A DNA stretch of 64,000 nucleotides from Halobacteriovorax vibrionivorans (GCF_003346865.1 NZ_QDKL01000003.1:496001-560000), one strand, 5' to 3'. Counted from the stretch's first letter, positions 25,208 through 33,957 are shown. Made by a program: numbers and translations. Notes: generated by a model not told the origin, from the letters alone.

Positions 25208-26473
25208 TTAATTTTGGATATTGTTAAGTAGACGGTATGCTTCGATACGTCCCGACTTAGCTTTTGTAATAAGAGTAGCATTTGGAACTGCTGTCTTATA
25301 AATTCTTTCCTTGATCTCAGAAAATGAAAGTTGATCTTCTTTTGATAATAGAAGTCCAAGAACACCTGAAACCATTGGTGTTGCCATTGAAGTTCCTGAC
25401 ATTTTCTTATAACGCTCACCTGGAACTGTTGAAAGAATATTAGAACCTGGAGCAAATACGTGAACTGTTTCTTGTCCGTAGTTAGAAAATGATGAACGAT
25501 TACCTTTACCGTCCATTGCACCTACTGAAATTACATTTTCAACTTCATAATTTGCTGGGTACGTTGATCTAACATCATTATCTGAACGAGAGTTTCCTGC
25601 AGCAGCAACAAATAGAACACCTTTATCACGTGCATTCTCAATTGACTCTTTTAATGCTTCTGAATATTCTCCTCCACCCCAAGAGTTAGAAAGAATTTTT
25701 GCACCATTAGCAACGGCATAATCAATTGAAGAAATTGCATCAATTGTTTCACCTGAACCACTATCACTTAGGAATTTAATCGACATAATCTTAACATTTG
25801 CCATTACTCCCATGATCCCAGTTCCATTATGACGAGCACCAATTACACCAGCACAGTGAGTACCGTGAGAGTGACCATCCATTGGATCTGCATCTTTATT
25901 AGCAAAATCATATCCGTAAACGTCATCAACAAATCCGTTTCCATCATCATCAATTCCATTACCTGCAATCTCGCCTTCATTCTTCCAAGTATTGGCCTTT
26001 AAATCAGAGTGAGTGTAATCAACACCTGTATCAATTACCGCTACTACTAAATCACGATTTCCAGTTTCAACATTCCATGCTTGAGTAGCATTAATATCTT
26101 CTCCAGCTTTACCTCTTGAAAACCAACCACCACTATTGCGGCCATCATTTAGTAATCCCCATTGCTTAGAGAATTGCTCATCACGATTCTCTGTTAGAGC
26201 AGATTCTACTGATTGAGGAGCACTAAAATCATTTAAGTTAATGATCCAGTTCTTTTCAACGTACTCTACTGCAGGATCAGCAACTAACCCTTCAAATTTT
26301 TCTTTAACAACAGCAAATGTACCAAAGCTAAGCTTTCTCATTTGAGCGTCAGCATACGTTGTATTAACAAATGATTCGTATCCTGGCTTAAGTTTTACAA
26401 TGTAACCGTTGAAGTCTTGAGCTGATGCGCTCAGTGCACAAGTTAGTCCAAGTGCTAGAAATAGTTTTTTCAT
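25208..26473 (-). CDS. secreted subtilisin-like serine protease (S8)
   Basis: Extracellular or periplasmic endopeptidase. I use the ATG at 26473, preceded by AAGGAT, giving 421 residues; the signal peptide ends in ALSASA|QD. A propeptide of the I9 inhibitor type follows (YIVKLKPGYESF to VEYVEKNW). The catalytic set is complete: Asp in VAVIDTGVDYTHSDL, His in HSHGTHCAGVIG, the oxyanion asparagine in VAAAGNSR and Ser in SGTSMATPMVSG. The insert GNGIDDDGNGFVDD is a calcium-loop-like acidic stretch. Likely used to digest external or prey protein. No C-terminal domain. Confidence 0.95.
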   Translation of the reverse strand: MKKLFLALGLTCALSASAQDFNGYIVKLKPGYESFVNTTYADAQMRKLSFGTFAVVKEKFEGLVADPAVEYVEKNWIINLNDFSAPQSVESALTENRDEQFSKQWGLLNDGRNSGGWFSRGKAGEDINATQAWNVETGNRDLVVAVIDTGVDYTHSDLKANTWKNEGEIAGNGIDDDGNGFVDDVYGYDFANKDADPMDGHSHGTHCAGVIGARHNGTGIMGVMANVKIMSIKFLSDSGSGETIDAISSIDYAVANGAKILSNSWGGGEYSEALKESIENARDKGVLFVAAAGNSRSDNDVRSTYPANYEVENVISVGAMDGKGNRSSFSNYGQETVHVFAPGSNILSTVPGERYKKMSGTSMATPMVSGVLGLLLSKEDQLSFSEIKERIYKTAVPNATLITKAKSGRIEAYRLLNNIQN

Positions 26474-26615
26474 GTTTTTATCCTTATGTTCTTCCGTGAC
26501 CAAAAGTTTTTCAATTCTAAAACTATTTCAAATTAATTTTCTTAAGACAAGTTCACTTTACAAGGTGTAAGAAGTTGTTACGATACCCGACTTTACATGT
26601 CGGATGATTAAAACT

Positions 26616-26643
26616 TTGAATAGCTTAGACAATTGGGTATGAT
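26616..26643 (+). promoter_or_regulatory. sigma-70-like promoter
   Basis: TTGAAT (26616-26621), 16-base spacer, TATGAT (26638-26643), 25 bases before the ATG of the VC0807-like gene. An inverted repeat CCGAC-N7-GTCGG lies just upstream at 26587-26603 and could be an operator. Confidence 0.45.
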
Positions 26644-26668
26644 AATTGCGTTTAGCTAAGGATCACAA

Positions 26669-27373
26669 ATGACGGATATGCCAAATAATAACGAAACAAG
26701 AAAAAAAGAGAACCCATTCATTAATCTAATATGTAATGTGGTTATTCCTTCAGTAATTTTAACGAAATTTTCATCTGAAGAATATTTAGGACAAGTTAAT
26801 GCCTTAATCATAGCATTGGCCTTTCCCCTTATCTATGGAGCATGGGACTTTATTTCTCAAAGAAAGTTTAACTGGATTGCGGCCATTGGTCTTATCAGTG
26901 TTTTACTTACTGGTGGAATTGGACTTTTCCAACTTAATAAGACCTGGATGATTGTAAAAGAAACTGCCCTTCCTCTAGTTATTGGTTTATTTGTTCTAGC
27001 TTCACAATTTACTAAGAAGCCACTTGTTAAGACTTTAATAGAGCAAATTTTTGATTTAGAAAAAATCCATCAAGCAATGGAAGAGAAGAATATAAAAGAC
27101 GACTTTGATCAAAAAATCTATATTGCTGGATTTTACTTCTCTTGCACATTCTTTCTGTCTGCAGTTTTAAATTATGTACTTGCTGTAATCGTATTGAAAG
27201 GTTCTCCAGGAAGCGTTGAATTTAACGAGAGTCTAGGTAGAATGACGGCCCTAAGCTTCCCAGTAATTTCAATTCCAACAGTTATTGCCACTGGTTTTAT
27301 TATTTTTGGACTTGTTAATTATATAAAGAAGCAAACTGACCTGCCTCTAGAGGCCATGGTTAAACAACAATAA
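26669..27373 (+). CDS. VC0807-family membrane protein
   Basis: Membrane protein of 234 residues with about six helices. The segments NPFINLICNVVIPSVILTKF, LAFPLIYGAWDF, and GLISVLLTGGIGLFQL with KETALPLVIGL are typical of a conserved family (VC0807) of unknown function that distantly resembles intracellular septation protein A. AAGGATCACAA precedes the ATG. The aldo/keto reductase gene follows after 24 bases and is probably in the same transcript. No function is assigned. Confidence 0.75.
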   Translation: MTDMPNNNETRKKENPFINLICNVVIPSVILTKFSSEEYLGQVNALIIALAFPLIYGAWDFISQRKFNWIAAIGLISVLLTGGIGLFQLNKTWMIVKETALPLVIGLFVLASQFTKKPLVKTLIEQIFDLEKIHQAMEEKNIKDDFDQKIYIAGFYFSCTFFLSAVLNYVLAVIVLKGSPGSVEFNESLGRMTALSFPVISIPTVIATGFIIFGLVNYIKKQTDLPLEAMVKQQ

Positions 27374-27397
27374 CCCAAACGAAAACGAGAGGGATAG

Positions 27398-28450
27398 ATG
27401 CAACAAAATCAATTAGGTAATTCACAAATAAAAGTAAGTAAGATCTGTCTAGGGACAATGACATGGGGTGAACAAAACACACAAGAAGAGGCCCATGAGC
27501 AATTAGATATGGCCCTCGAATACGGTGTCAACTTCATCGATACAGCAGAGATGTATCCTGTCCCAGGACGAAAAGAGACATATACTAAAACAGAACAATA
27601 TATTGGTACTTGGGATAAGATGCAAACGAAGAGAGACCAATTTGTTCTCGCTTCTAAAGTTGCAGGCCCGGGGAGCATGGATAGCTACATAAGAGAAAGT
27701 GAGATTAGAAAAACTCCTTTTTCAAAGTCCGATATCAAAACAGCTTGTGAAGCTTCATTAAAAAGACTTAAAACAGATTATTTAGATCTCTACCAAATTC
27801 ACTGGCCAGCACGAGTAACTAACTTCTTCGGCCGTCTAAATTACGAGCACTTCACACCAGAAATAGAAGTATCATTTCGTGAACGAGTAGAAGCGATTGG
27901 TGAATTGATAAAAGAAGGAAAAATCCGTACTTGGGGACTTTCAAATGAAACACCTTGGGGTGTGATGCAATACCTTAACGCTGCAAAAGAATGTGGTGTC
28001 GATGCACCCGTTTCTATCCAAAATCCATACTCTCTACTAAATCGCTCTTTTGAAGTTGGCCTTTCAGAAATGGCCATCAGAGAAAAAGTTGGGCTTTTGG
28101 CCTACTCACCACTTGCCTTTGGAGCCTTAAGTGGAAAGTACCTTGGAGGTGCTAAGCCAGAAGGTGCAAGATTAACGATCTTTGGTGAATACTTCACACG
28201 CTATTCATCTGAGCATGCAGCAAATGCAATTAGAGAATATGCAACACTAGCAAATGATGTTGGACTAACACCGGCCACTCTAGCACAGGCCTTTGTTAAT
28301 GACAGAGAATTTACAACATCAAATATTATCGGTGCTACAAATCTTGAGCAATTAAGAGAGAATCTAGCAAGTAGTGAGATCACACTAGATACTGAGACTC
28401 TCCAAAGAATTGAAGATATTCATAAGATCTTCACGATTCCTTGCCCTTAA
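27398..28450 (+). CDS. aldo/keto reductase, Tas-like
   Basis: NADPH-dependent oxidoreductase of 350 residues with a TIM-barrel fold. The catalytic tetrad is visible: Asp in NFIDTAEMYPVP with Tyr, Lys in VLASKVAGPG and His in YQIHWPAR. The PVPGRKETYTKTEQYIGTW insertion is typical of the Tas subgroup of E. coli. The substrate is unknown. GAGAGGGATAG precedes the ATG, and the VC0807-like gene lies just upstream. Confidence 0.9.
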   Translation: MQQNQLGNSQIKVSKICLGTMTWGEQNTQEEAHEQLDMALEYGVNFIDTAEMYPVPGRKETYTKTEQYIGTWDKMQTKRDQFVLASKVAGPGSMDSYIRESEIRKTPFSKSDIKTACEASLKRLKTDYLDLYQIHWPARVTNFFGRLNYEHFTPEIEVSFRERVEAIGELIKEGKIRTWGLSNETPWGVMQYLNAAKECGVDAPVSIQNPYSLLNRSFEVGLSEMAIREKVGLLAYSPLAFGALSGKYLGGAKPEGARLTIFGEYFTRYSSEHAANAIREYATLANDVGLTPATLAQAFVNDREFTTSNIIGATNLEQLRENLASSEITLDTETLQRIEDIHKIFTIPCP

Positions 28451-28536
28451 TTGGAATTTCTTGCCTAGTCCTCCACTAAGTTTTTGATTTTACATATTTT
28501 GTTAAAATCTATTTATGAACGGATGTGGAGGAACTC

Positions 28537-29148
28537 ATGTTTAATCGAATTAGAAAGACCAATAATGAATTCGATCAGGGTAAAAAAGAGTTAGCGAAAG
28601 TGTTTTTTGAACTTGAAGAGTTTGAAGATGCACCTTTAAAAATGGCCCTTTCAACTTATGAGTCTCTACGTGAAAGCACAAAATCGAGTGAAGACTTCTT
28701 CTACTATTTAATTGAAGACTCTATCTTCACATCACTATATGCAACATTTTATGAAAAAATTTTTCAGGCCATCGCCTCTCATCCAGAGCGCGCACTTGAT
28801 TTAATTGATAGCTTTAGTGCTGATGTTGATGAAAGAGAGCAAATTATCGCAACTCAAACACAGCATCATTTAAACTTTGTTGAAAATTATGGAATGTGTA
28901 ATGGCTGTTCATCTTGTGAATTCCACCAGGATGTTGCCGAACTCATCTCTTATTATCAACGTGGTGATATTAATTTCTTCACAGAGTTATTCCTAGGTAT
29001 GCAAACAATGCAATTTGCCATGGAGTACTTCCTCTACGACTACATTCCTAGTAATCCTGCCTACGCTAAATTATGTGGACCTGAATATATCCAATACTGG
29101 CGTGAATTGATCTACAATTATTGCAAAGTTAAGGCCCGTGAACTTTAA
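28537..29148 (+). CDS. hypothetical protein with a CxxCxxC cluster
   Basis: A 203-residue, acidic, all-helical protein without signal or membrane segment. I use the ATG at 28537 because GGAGGAACTC precedes it; a GTG at 28525 is inside that site. Around residue 128 is MCNGCSSCEFHQD, a CxxCxxC cluster with a nearby histidine that could hold a metal or an iron-sulfur cluster. Many aromatic residues follow (QFAMEYFLYDYIP). No family recognised. It has its own 5' gap and a terminator. Confidence 0.65.
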   Translation: MFNRIRKTNNEFDQGKKELAKVFFELEEFEDAPLKMALSTYESLRESTKSSEDFFYYLIEDSIFTSLYATFYEKIFQAIASHPERALDLIDSFSADVDEREQIIATQTQHHLNFVENYGMCNGCSSCEFHQDVAELISYYQRGDINFFTELFLGMQTMQFAMEYFLYDYIPSNPAYAKLCGPEYIQYWRELIYNYCKVKAREL

Positions 29149-29176
29149 AGATAAACTTACAAGTTCTATCTTTAAG
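29143..29176 (+). terminator. AT-rich hairpin at the gene end, possible terminator
   Basis: TTAAAGATA and TATCTTTAA pair, extended inside by AACTT / AAGTT; the left arm includes the stop codon of the preceding gene. There is no long T-run afterwards (GCTTTACT), so efficiency is uncertain. Confidence 0.5.
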
Positions 29177-29242
29177 CTTTACTAAATTGCATAAATTAAA
29201 ACTCCTTAATATCATTAATAGGATTATAAAAAGGAGTTTATA

Positions 29243-29800
29243 ATGAAAGTAATCATAAGTTTACTACTGCTTCTGCCTGCCTTTGGTGCTGGGCTTAAAA
29301 TTGGAAATGACCTAACGTCAAACCCTGTTGAGGGAACAATCCGTCTTACATGCTCTGATCGTAATGGAAGAGACTTTCGCTTTGTCGATTGCCGCGCAAA
29401 CTTCTTAAGTCCATCAGAATTCTCAAAATTCGTTCTTGGTGAAGGTGAAAGAGTTGATGCTGATGAAGTAACTCTTTACTACAAAGACCACAAGGGTCGC
29501 ACGAAATCAAAATCATCACGCTTTGACTCTGAAAAAGGTGAAAGTAAGAATAGATTTAACCTTTGGATACATACACTTTTTCAAAGACCTCTCCTAAATT
29601 ATTACGGAGAAAATGAAGTTGAGTATAAGCTTGAAAAAGATGGACGCGAAGTTGCAACAGGAAAGTTTGTCGTTAATGTTGAAAAACAAGAAACGAAATA
29701 CTGCCCTCAAGCAAGTTACTGGTCAAGCAACCTAGATGACTGCCGCTTCCCTTCTAACTACTGTAGTCGATATTTCCGCGATTATAATTATTGCCAATAA
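29243..29800 (+). CDS. secreted protein of unknown function
   Basis: A 185-residue exported protein with a short signal peptide ending about PAFGA|GL. The mature chain appears rich in beta strand (GTIRLTCSDRNGRDFRFVDC, then VTLYYKDHKGR) and could be an immunoglobulin-like fold. Six cysteines occur, two near the start and four near the end (YCPQASYW, DDCRFPSNYCSRYF, NYCQ). AAAAGGAG lies seven bases before the ATG. A strong terminator follows. No family recognised. Confidence 0.65.
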   Translation: MKVIISLLLLLPAFGAGLKIGNDLTSNPVEGTIRLTCSDRNGRDFRFVDCRANFLSPSEFSKFVLGEGERVDADEVTLYYKDHKGRTKSKSSRFDSEKGESKNRFNLWIHTLFQRPLLNYYGENEVEYKLEKDGREVATGKFVVNVEKQETKYCPQASYWSSNLDDCRFPSNYCSRYFRDYNYCQ

Positions 29801-29804
29801 TAAA

Positions 29805-29831
29805 AAAGCCTCCATTTTGGAGGCTTTCTTT
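29805..29831. terminator. intrinsic terminator, bidirectional
   Basis: Stem AAAGCCTCCA / TGGAGGCTTT with loop TTT and T-run CTTTTTT; A-run on the other side. It lies between the convergent secreted-protein gene and fabH. Confidence 0.9.
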
Positions 29832-29853
29832 TTTCTATCAATTAGATACTTTT

Positions 29854-30873
29854 TTAAACACGGTATAGAGCTGATGCCCAAGTAAAGCCTGCACCAAATG
29901 CAGCAGAGGCCACAAGCATACCAGGCTTTAAAACACCCTCTTTCATGGCATCATGCATTCCAAGTGGAATTGTTGCCGCTGTGGTATTTCCATATTTTTG
30001 AATTGTATTGAATACTTTTTCTTCTGGGATTCCCATCATTTCAGCAACCTTAGAATTAATTCTTAGGTTTGCTTGGTGAAATAAGAAAACATCCACATCA
30101 TCAATTGTAAGATTATTCTTTTCAAGTAGAGCACCAAGACTTTCTGCCATTCTCTTCGTTGCGTGAACAAAAACAGTGCGCCCATTCATTTGTGGGTAAT
30201 GTAATTTTTCGTCAAGCATTTCTTGAGACATTCTTTCAGATGAATCAAATCCTGTTCCCGGAGCTGGAATCCATAATTCCTTAGCATACTTTCCATCACT
30301 ATTAAGACTTGCATCGATGAAACATGGCTCTGATTTTTTATCGTTAACTTCAGCTGCACTCATAACAATTGCACCGGCTCCATCACCAAACAGAACAGCA
30401 ACATTTCTTCCATCAGGCGTTTGATCTAAGCCTTTTGAATGAACTTCTGCTCCAACAACAAGGATATTTTTATTTGTACCTGTGGAAATAAATTTATCTG
30501 CAACAGACATTGCATAAAGAAAGCCAGAACATTGTTGTCTTAAGTCTAGACAAGGAATTTCACTCATTCCAAGTTTTGCCTGAAGAAAACAACCTGTTCC
30601 AGGAAAGTCAAAGTCAGGAGAAAGAGTTGCAAAAACAATCATATCTATATCTTCTTTATTAAGCCCAGCATTTGAAATTGCTTCTTCACTTGCTTTTACG
30701 GCCAAATCAGATGTTGATGTTTTAGAATCAACCCAATGACGTTGCTCAATTCCCGTTCTTTGAACGATCCACTCATCAGAAGTGTTCATCATTTCTTCGA
30801 TATCAGTATTCTTATAAACTTTTGGTGGTACGTAAGAGCCCACACCAATAATTTTACTTGCCAATACACCCAT
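29854..30873 (-). CDS. fabH: 3-oxoacyl-ACP synthase III
   Basis: Starts fatty acid synthesis by condensing an acyl-CoA with malonyl-ACP in the cytosol. The 339 residues hold the catalytic triad: Cys in LRQQCSGFLYA, His in FLFHQANLRI and Asn in YGNTTAATIP. The segment TSDEWIVQRTGIEQRHW is typical of FabH. The sequence is a little longer than the usual 317 residues, with extra residues around 185-225. It stands alone, away from other fab genes. AAAAGGAAATACT precedes the ATG. Confidence 0.92.
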   Translation of the reverse strand: MGVLASKIIGVGSYVPPKVYKNTDIEEMMNTSDEWIVQRTGIEQRHWVDSKTSTSDLAVKASEEAISNAGLNKEDIDMIVFATLSPDFDFPGTGCFLQAKLGMSEIPCLDLRQQCSGFLYAMSVADKFISTGTNKNILVVGAEVHSKGLDQTPDGRNVAVLFGDGAGAIVMSAAEVNDKKSEPCFIDASLNSDGKYAKELWIPAPGTGFDSSERMSQEMLDEKLHYPQMNGRTVFVHATKRMAESLGALLEKNNLTIDDVDVFLFHQANLRINSKVAEMMGIPEEKVFNTIQKYGNTTAATIPLGMHDAMKEGVLKPGMLVASAAFGAGFTWASALYRV

Positions 30874-31091
30874 AGTATTTCCTTTTCATAAATCTTCTTA
30901 CATTTGAATTGGTGAATGATATTTTACAAATTTAACACAATATTCTTAGATGCGATAGATAGCTACCTTACAATTTTATCTTTATTAATTTGCCCCGACA
31001 TAACTTTTATGCTCGAGTATTTCCCCTCTTTTTTTATTGGCCATCATATTTTTTCTTGTTAACATATTTATATTCCAAGGAAGGAATTAAA

Positions 31092-31985
31092 ATGACTAAG
31101 CTTAGTCACCTTTTGGTGCTTTTATCCATTCAAATAAGTTTCAGTGTTCACGCAAATGTTCACTTTAATCTTACCTCAACCCCTCTCAGTAAAATAAATT
31201 ACTATCCTGAGAATATTGAAAAGTATCTAAATAAAACTCATTCAAAAAACAATTCAAAACAAAATCTCAAGCAAGCCTTGCGCAATATTATTGTCTCAGG
31301 ACATATAAGAAAGGCCGGGCAAAAAGATATCTTAACAAGTTCATGTAAAGGTCTAAAAAATTGCTACGAGCAAAAAGCTCCTGATAGTTACAAGCAAGCA
31401 AGAAAGTATCTATTTGGAGATATTTATCTGAGACAAAGCCGCGGTCAGTACTTTGTTAAAGATGTTTATTGTAACCAAGAAATTGGTGAAAACGATGGTA
31501 TCGGGCCAATGCAAATTCCAAATCACCGAGTCATGAATTGTGAACATAGCTGGCCTCAATCTAAATTTAACCCTAACGAAAGTCGCAACACACAGAAGAA
31601 TGACCTACACCACCTCTTTCCAGTAAACTCTCGAGCGAATTCATCAAGAAGCAATCATCCTTTTGGCGAAGTAACTGGGCGAGCTGTAAACTCTAATTGC
31701 ACATCTTCTTCAATAGGAGAAGTTAATTACGAGGATCAACTAACCACATCTTTTGAACCGCCACTAGAGATAAGAGGAAATATTGCTCGCGCTCTATTCT
31801 ACTTCTCTACTCGCTACAACTTAGCAATTGATGAGGCCCAAGAGTACTACTTAAGAAGATGGCACCGTGAAGATCCAGTTGATGATTTTGAAGTGCAAAT
31901 TAATAATCGAATTTATGAAATTCAAAATAGTCGTAACCCATTTATTGACGACGAAGAATTAGTCAATGCTATTAAAGATTTTTAA
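31092..31985 (+). CDS. secreted endonuclease I family DNase (paralogue 2)
   Basis: Second exported EndA-like nuclease, 297 residues from the ATG at 31092, which follows AAGGAAGGAATT; an upstream in-frame start at 30990 has no such site. The signal peptide ends in FSVHA|NV. Motifs: MNCEHSWPQSKFNP, NDLHHLFPVNSRANSSRSNH, GNIARALFYFSTRY and SRNPFIDDEE. The mature N-terminal region of about 80 residues is longer and more basic than in paralogue 1. Five or more cysteines could form disulfides. The next gene, a small lipoprotein, overlaps its end by 20 bases. Confidence 0.92.
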   Translation: MTKLSHLLVLLSIQISFSVHANVHFNLTSTPLSKINYYPENIEKYLNKTHSKNNSKQNLKQALRNIIVSGHIRKAGQKDILTSSCKGLKNCYEQKAPDSYKQARKYLFGDIYLRQSRGQYFVKDVYCNQEIGENDGIGPMQIPNHRVMNCEHSWPQSKFNPNESRNTQKNDLHHLFPVNSRANSSRSNHPFGEVTGRAVNSNCTSSSIGEVNYEDQLTTSFEPPLEIRGNIARALFYFSTRYNLAIDEAQEYYLRRWHREDPVDDFEVQINNRIYEIQNSRNPFIDDEELVNAIKDF

Positions 31986-32394
31986 ATACTCAATTTTTAT
32001 AATGGCCATTATTTCTTGTGCCACTCCTACTAAAGAAAAAACTAAGCCTCTCACTCGTCGAGAGCGTCAACTTCTATATTACCAACGTCTAAGAGCTGCC
32101 CAGTGGCAGGAGATAACAAAGAAGAAAAAGTCGACTCCTTCATATCACAGAGATAAGAAAATATCGGTTCAGCCTAAACGCCAAAAAAGAAAGAAAAAAA
32201 AGAAGCCACAAATTATCCCAGTTGATCCACATGGACAAAGAATTGAAATAGAGCAATTACTAACATTCCATTGTATAAAACAACGTATGGATAATTGCGA
32301 TGAATTATCGACTCGTATTTTTGATAAGTGTCTCCAAGAATATAATCCCGGAGACAGACGACTGACTGACTGTATAAAAAAATCTCTAAGATAG
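31966..32394 (+). CDS. small basic lipoprotein of unknown function
   Basis: A 142-residue protein with a lipobox-like end of the signal sequence (MAIISC at about residue 18), so it is probably lipid-anchored. The mature part is very basic, with the run KRKKKKKP near residue 80, and has four cysteines near the C-terminus that could form two disulfides. The basic stretch could bind nucleic acid or anionic envelope polymers. It overlaps the nuclease gene by 20 bases, so a partnership with that DNase is plausible but unproven. Confidence 0.6.
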   Translation: MLLKIFKYSIFIMAIISCATPTKEKTKPLTRRERQLLYYQRLRAAQWQEITKKKKSTPSYHRDKKISVQPKRQKRKKKKKPQIIPVDPHGQRIEIEQLLTFHCIKQRMDNCDELSTRIFDKCLQEYNPGDRRLTDCIKKSLR

Positions 32395-32398
32395 AAGT

Positions 32399-32721
32399 TT
32401 AATTAGCTGCTTTCTTTTCTTTTTCAACAGTTGAATCTTCAATCTTCTTAGCGTGCTTTTCATGCTTTTGAGTTTCTTGATCTTGTTTCTCTTGGGCCTT
32501 TTGTTTTGCCTTTTCAATACGTTTAAAAGACAAATCTGCAACATTATCTAATTTTCCAGAATCGGCCCCAACTGCTTTCCCAGCTCTTCTCCATTGATTA
32601 ACTCTTGTTCTTCCTCTTCACCTTTCTTCTTTGCATCAGGACGCTTCCTAAATCGCCAGTAAGCTTGAATGAGATTCTTACACTCCTTCTCTTCAAGCTT
32701 GAGTCTTTCCTTCAGGTTCAT
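32399..32721 (-). CDS. charged coiled-coil-like protein encoded in two frames (probable -1 frameshift)
   Basis: The first part begins at the ATG 32721, with AAGGAG six bases upstream, and reads MNLKERLKLEEKECKN through INGEELGK (49 residues); frame 0 then stops after QLGPILEN at 32548 (57 residues). The -1 frame continues open from 32575 to a stop at 32399-32401, encoding 58 residues (AVGADSGKLDNVADLSFKRI, then KAKQKAQEKQDQ to EKKAAN). This tail has the same charged, helical character and ends five bases from the convergent lipoprotein stop. The joined product has 107 residues. A G-GGA-AAG heptamer lies exactly at the junction. It could instead be a mutated gene or a sequencing error. Confidence 0.6.
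32575..32592 (-). other. candidate -1 ribosomal frameshift site with SD-like stimulator
   Basis: On the minus strand the heptamer GGGAAAG (32581-32575) is read in zero frame as CTG-GGA-AAG, the X-XXY-YYZ form. GGAG (32592-32589) lies seven bases upstream, similar to the stimulator in E. coli dnaX. I see no strong hairpin downstream. Confidence 0.5.
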
Positions 32722-32873
32722 AAATTTCTCCTTGGTCACATTTTGGGAAATATATTCTATTTGGCCACAGTAGTGCATCAATAGCAACTTAAGAGAGTTA
32801 TAGATTTCCAAAGTGCACAAAATTTAGTTTTTCTAAACTATTAATTAAGTTTTAAGAAGTTAGATACTACTTA

Positions 32874-32902
32874 TTGAGTTAAGTACCGCAAAGGGGTATA
32901 AT
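32874..32902 (+). promoter_or_regulatory. strong sigma-70-like promoter for a leaderless transcript
   Basis: TTGAGT (32874-32879), exactly 17 bases, TATAAT (32897-32902), then seven bases to the ATG at 32910. No ribosome binding site lies between. Transcription should begin at or next to the start codon. Confidence 0.7.
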
Positions 32903-32909
32903 TTAATAA

Positions 32910-33365
32910 ATGAAAAGCTTAGTGATAAACACGACATTAAAGGCTTCAGTGGATGAAATTCTGAGCAATTTCAATGCAAAAACAATGCAAGAAGCAACGC
33001 CCCCCTTCATCAATCTTGAAGTTACGCGCTTTGATGGAGTTGAATATGCTAATCAGACACATATGATTACTTCTATCCTTGGTCACTACCAGTCTTGGAT
33101 AATTGAAGTGATGCAAACAAAGAGAACCGACAAAGGTATAATCATTCGAACAGAGGCAACAGAGTGCCCATTCCCGTTTAACCTTTGGATTCACACTTAT
33201 CATATTCGTATGCTTGAAAATGGCATGACTAAAATAACAGATAATATAAAGTATAAAACAGAAAACTTCCTCTTTGATCTTTTAATCTACCCTATCGTCT
33301 ACTTCATTATGTACTACCGTAAGCCAATTCTAATGGATAAGTACAATAAAGAAGTCAATATATAG
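32910..33365 (+). CDS. SRPBCC/START-like ligand-binding protein
   Basis: A 151-residue cytosolic or membrane-associated protein. The opening SLVINTTLKASVDEILSNFN, the middle strands (THMITSILGHYQSWIIEVMQ) and the end TKITDNIKYKTENFLFDLLI resemble the SRPBCC (polyketide cyclase/START) fold, which holds hydrophobic ligands. The C-terminal helix is very hydrophobic. The substrate is unknown. It appears to be translated from a leaderless mRNA and is followed after six bases by the DTW-domain gene. Confidence 0.65.
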   Translation: MKSLVINTTLKASVDEILSNFNAKTMQEATPPFINLEVTRFDGVEYANQTHMITSILGHYQSWIIEVMQTKRTDKGIIIRTEATECPFPFNLWIHTYHIRMLENGMTKITDNIKYKTENFLFDLLIYPIVYFIMYYRKPILMDKYNKEVNI

Positions 33366-33371
33366 ACTCTT

Positions 33372-33944
33372 ATGAATAAAGAAAAACGCGCTCATTGTGA
33401 TAAATGTCACAGGCCTTTGAAGTCTTGTCTATGCGCACATGTAAAACCAGTAAAAATTCAAACTCCTATTACTATCCTTCAAAGTAAAGATGAGGCAAAG
33501 CACCCATTTAACACCGCAAAGTTTGGGCCACTTGCTAGTGATAAGATTAGGATTATAAAAAGTGATGATATTACAGAAGAAATAATAGACGAACTTACCT
33601 CAAAAGAATCGTTTCTATTATTTAAGAATGAACACTCAAGGCCTATTTCTAAAAGCGATCTTCCAAAGGGAGAGATGATAGTCTTAGATGGAACATGGAA
33701 GAAGGCCAAAGGTGTTTACTTTAAATGGCCTAAGCTAAGTTCGATTCCGTGCTACCACCTTGAAGAAGATCAAAGAACGATCTACTCCTCAATAAGAAAG
33801 TCCTGTGGTGAAGAACATTTATCGACTTTAGAGGCCATAGGAATGACTTTAAAAGCACTTGGGGAACTCAATGAAAATTCTTATGAGGAATTAATTTCTC
33901 CACTAAAAAAGCTAATTGAACAACAAGAAGCTTTCAAAAAATGA
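33372..33944 (+). CDS. DTW-domain tRNA-uridine aminocarboxypropyltransferase (TapT-like)
   Basis: Adds the 3-amino-3-carboxypropyl group to uridine in tRNA, as in E. coli TapT. The 190 residues show the zinc-type N-terminus CDKCHRPLKSCLCAH, the SAM-site segment ILQSKDEAKHPFNTAKFG, the DTW motif as VLDGTWKKAKG, and LSTLEAIGM. In this copy the D-T-W triad reads D-G-T-W, which is common in the family. It follows the SRPBCC gene closely and overlaps the region before the arginyltransferase-type gene. Confidence 0.88.
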   Translation: MNKEKRAHCDKCHRPLKSCLCAHVKPVKIQTPITILQSKDEAKHPFNTAKFGPLASDKIRIIKSDDITEEIIDELTSKESFLLFKNEHSRPISKSDLPKGEMIVLDGTWKKAKGVYFKWPKLSSIPCYHLEEDQRTIYSSIRKSCGEEHLSTLEAIGMTLKALGELNENSYEELISPLKKLIEQQEAFKK

Positions 33945-33957
33945 TACAATATATTGT

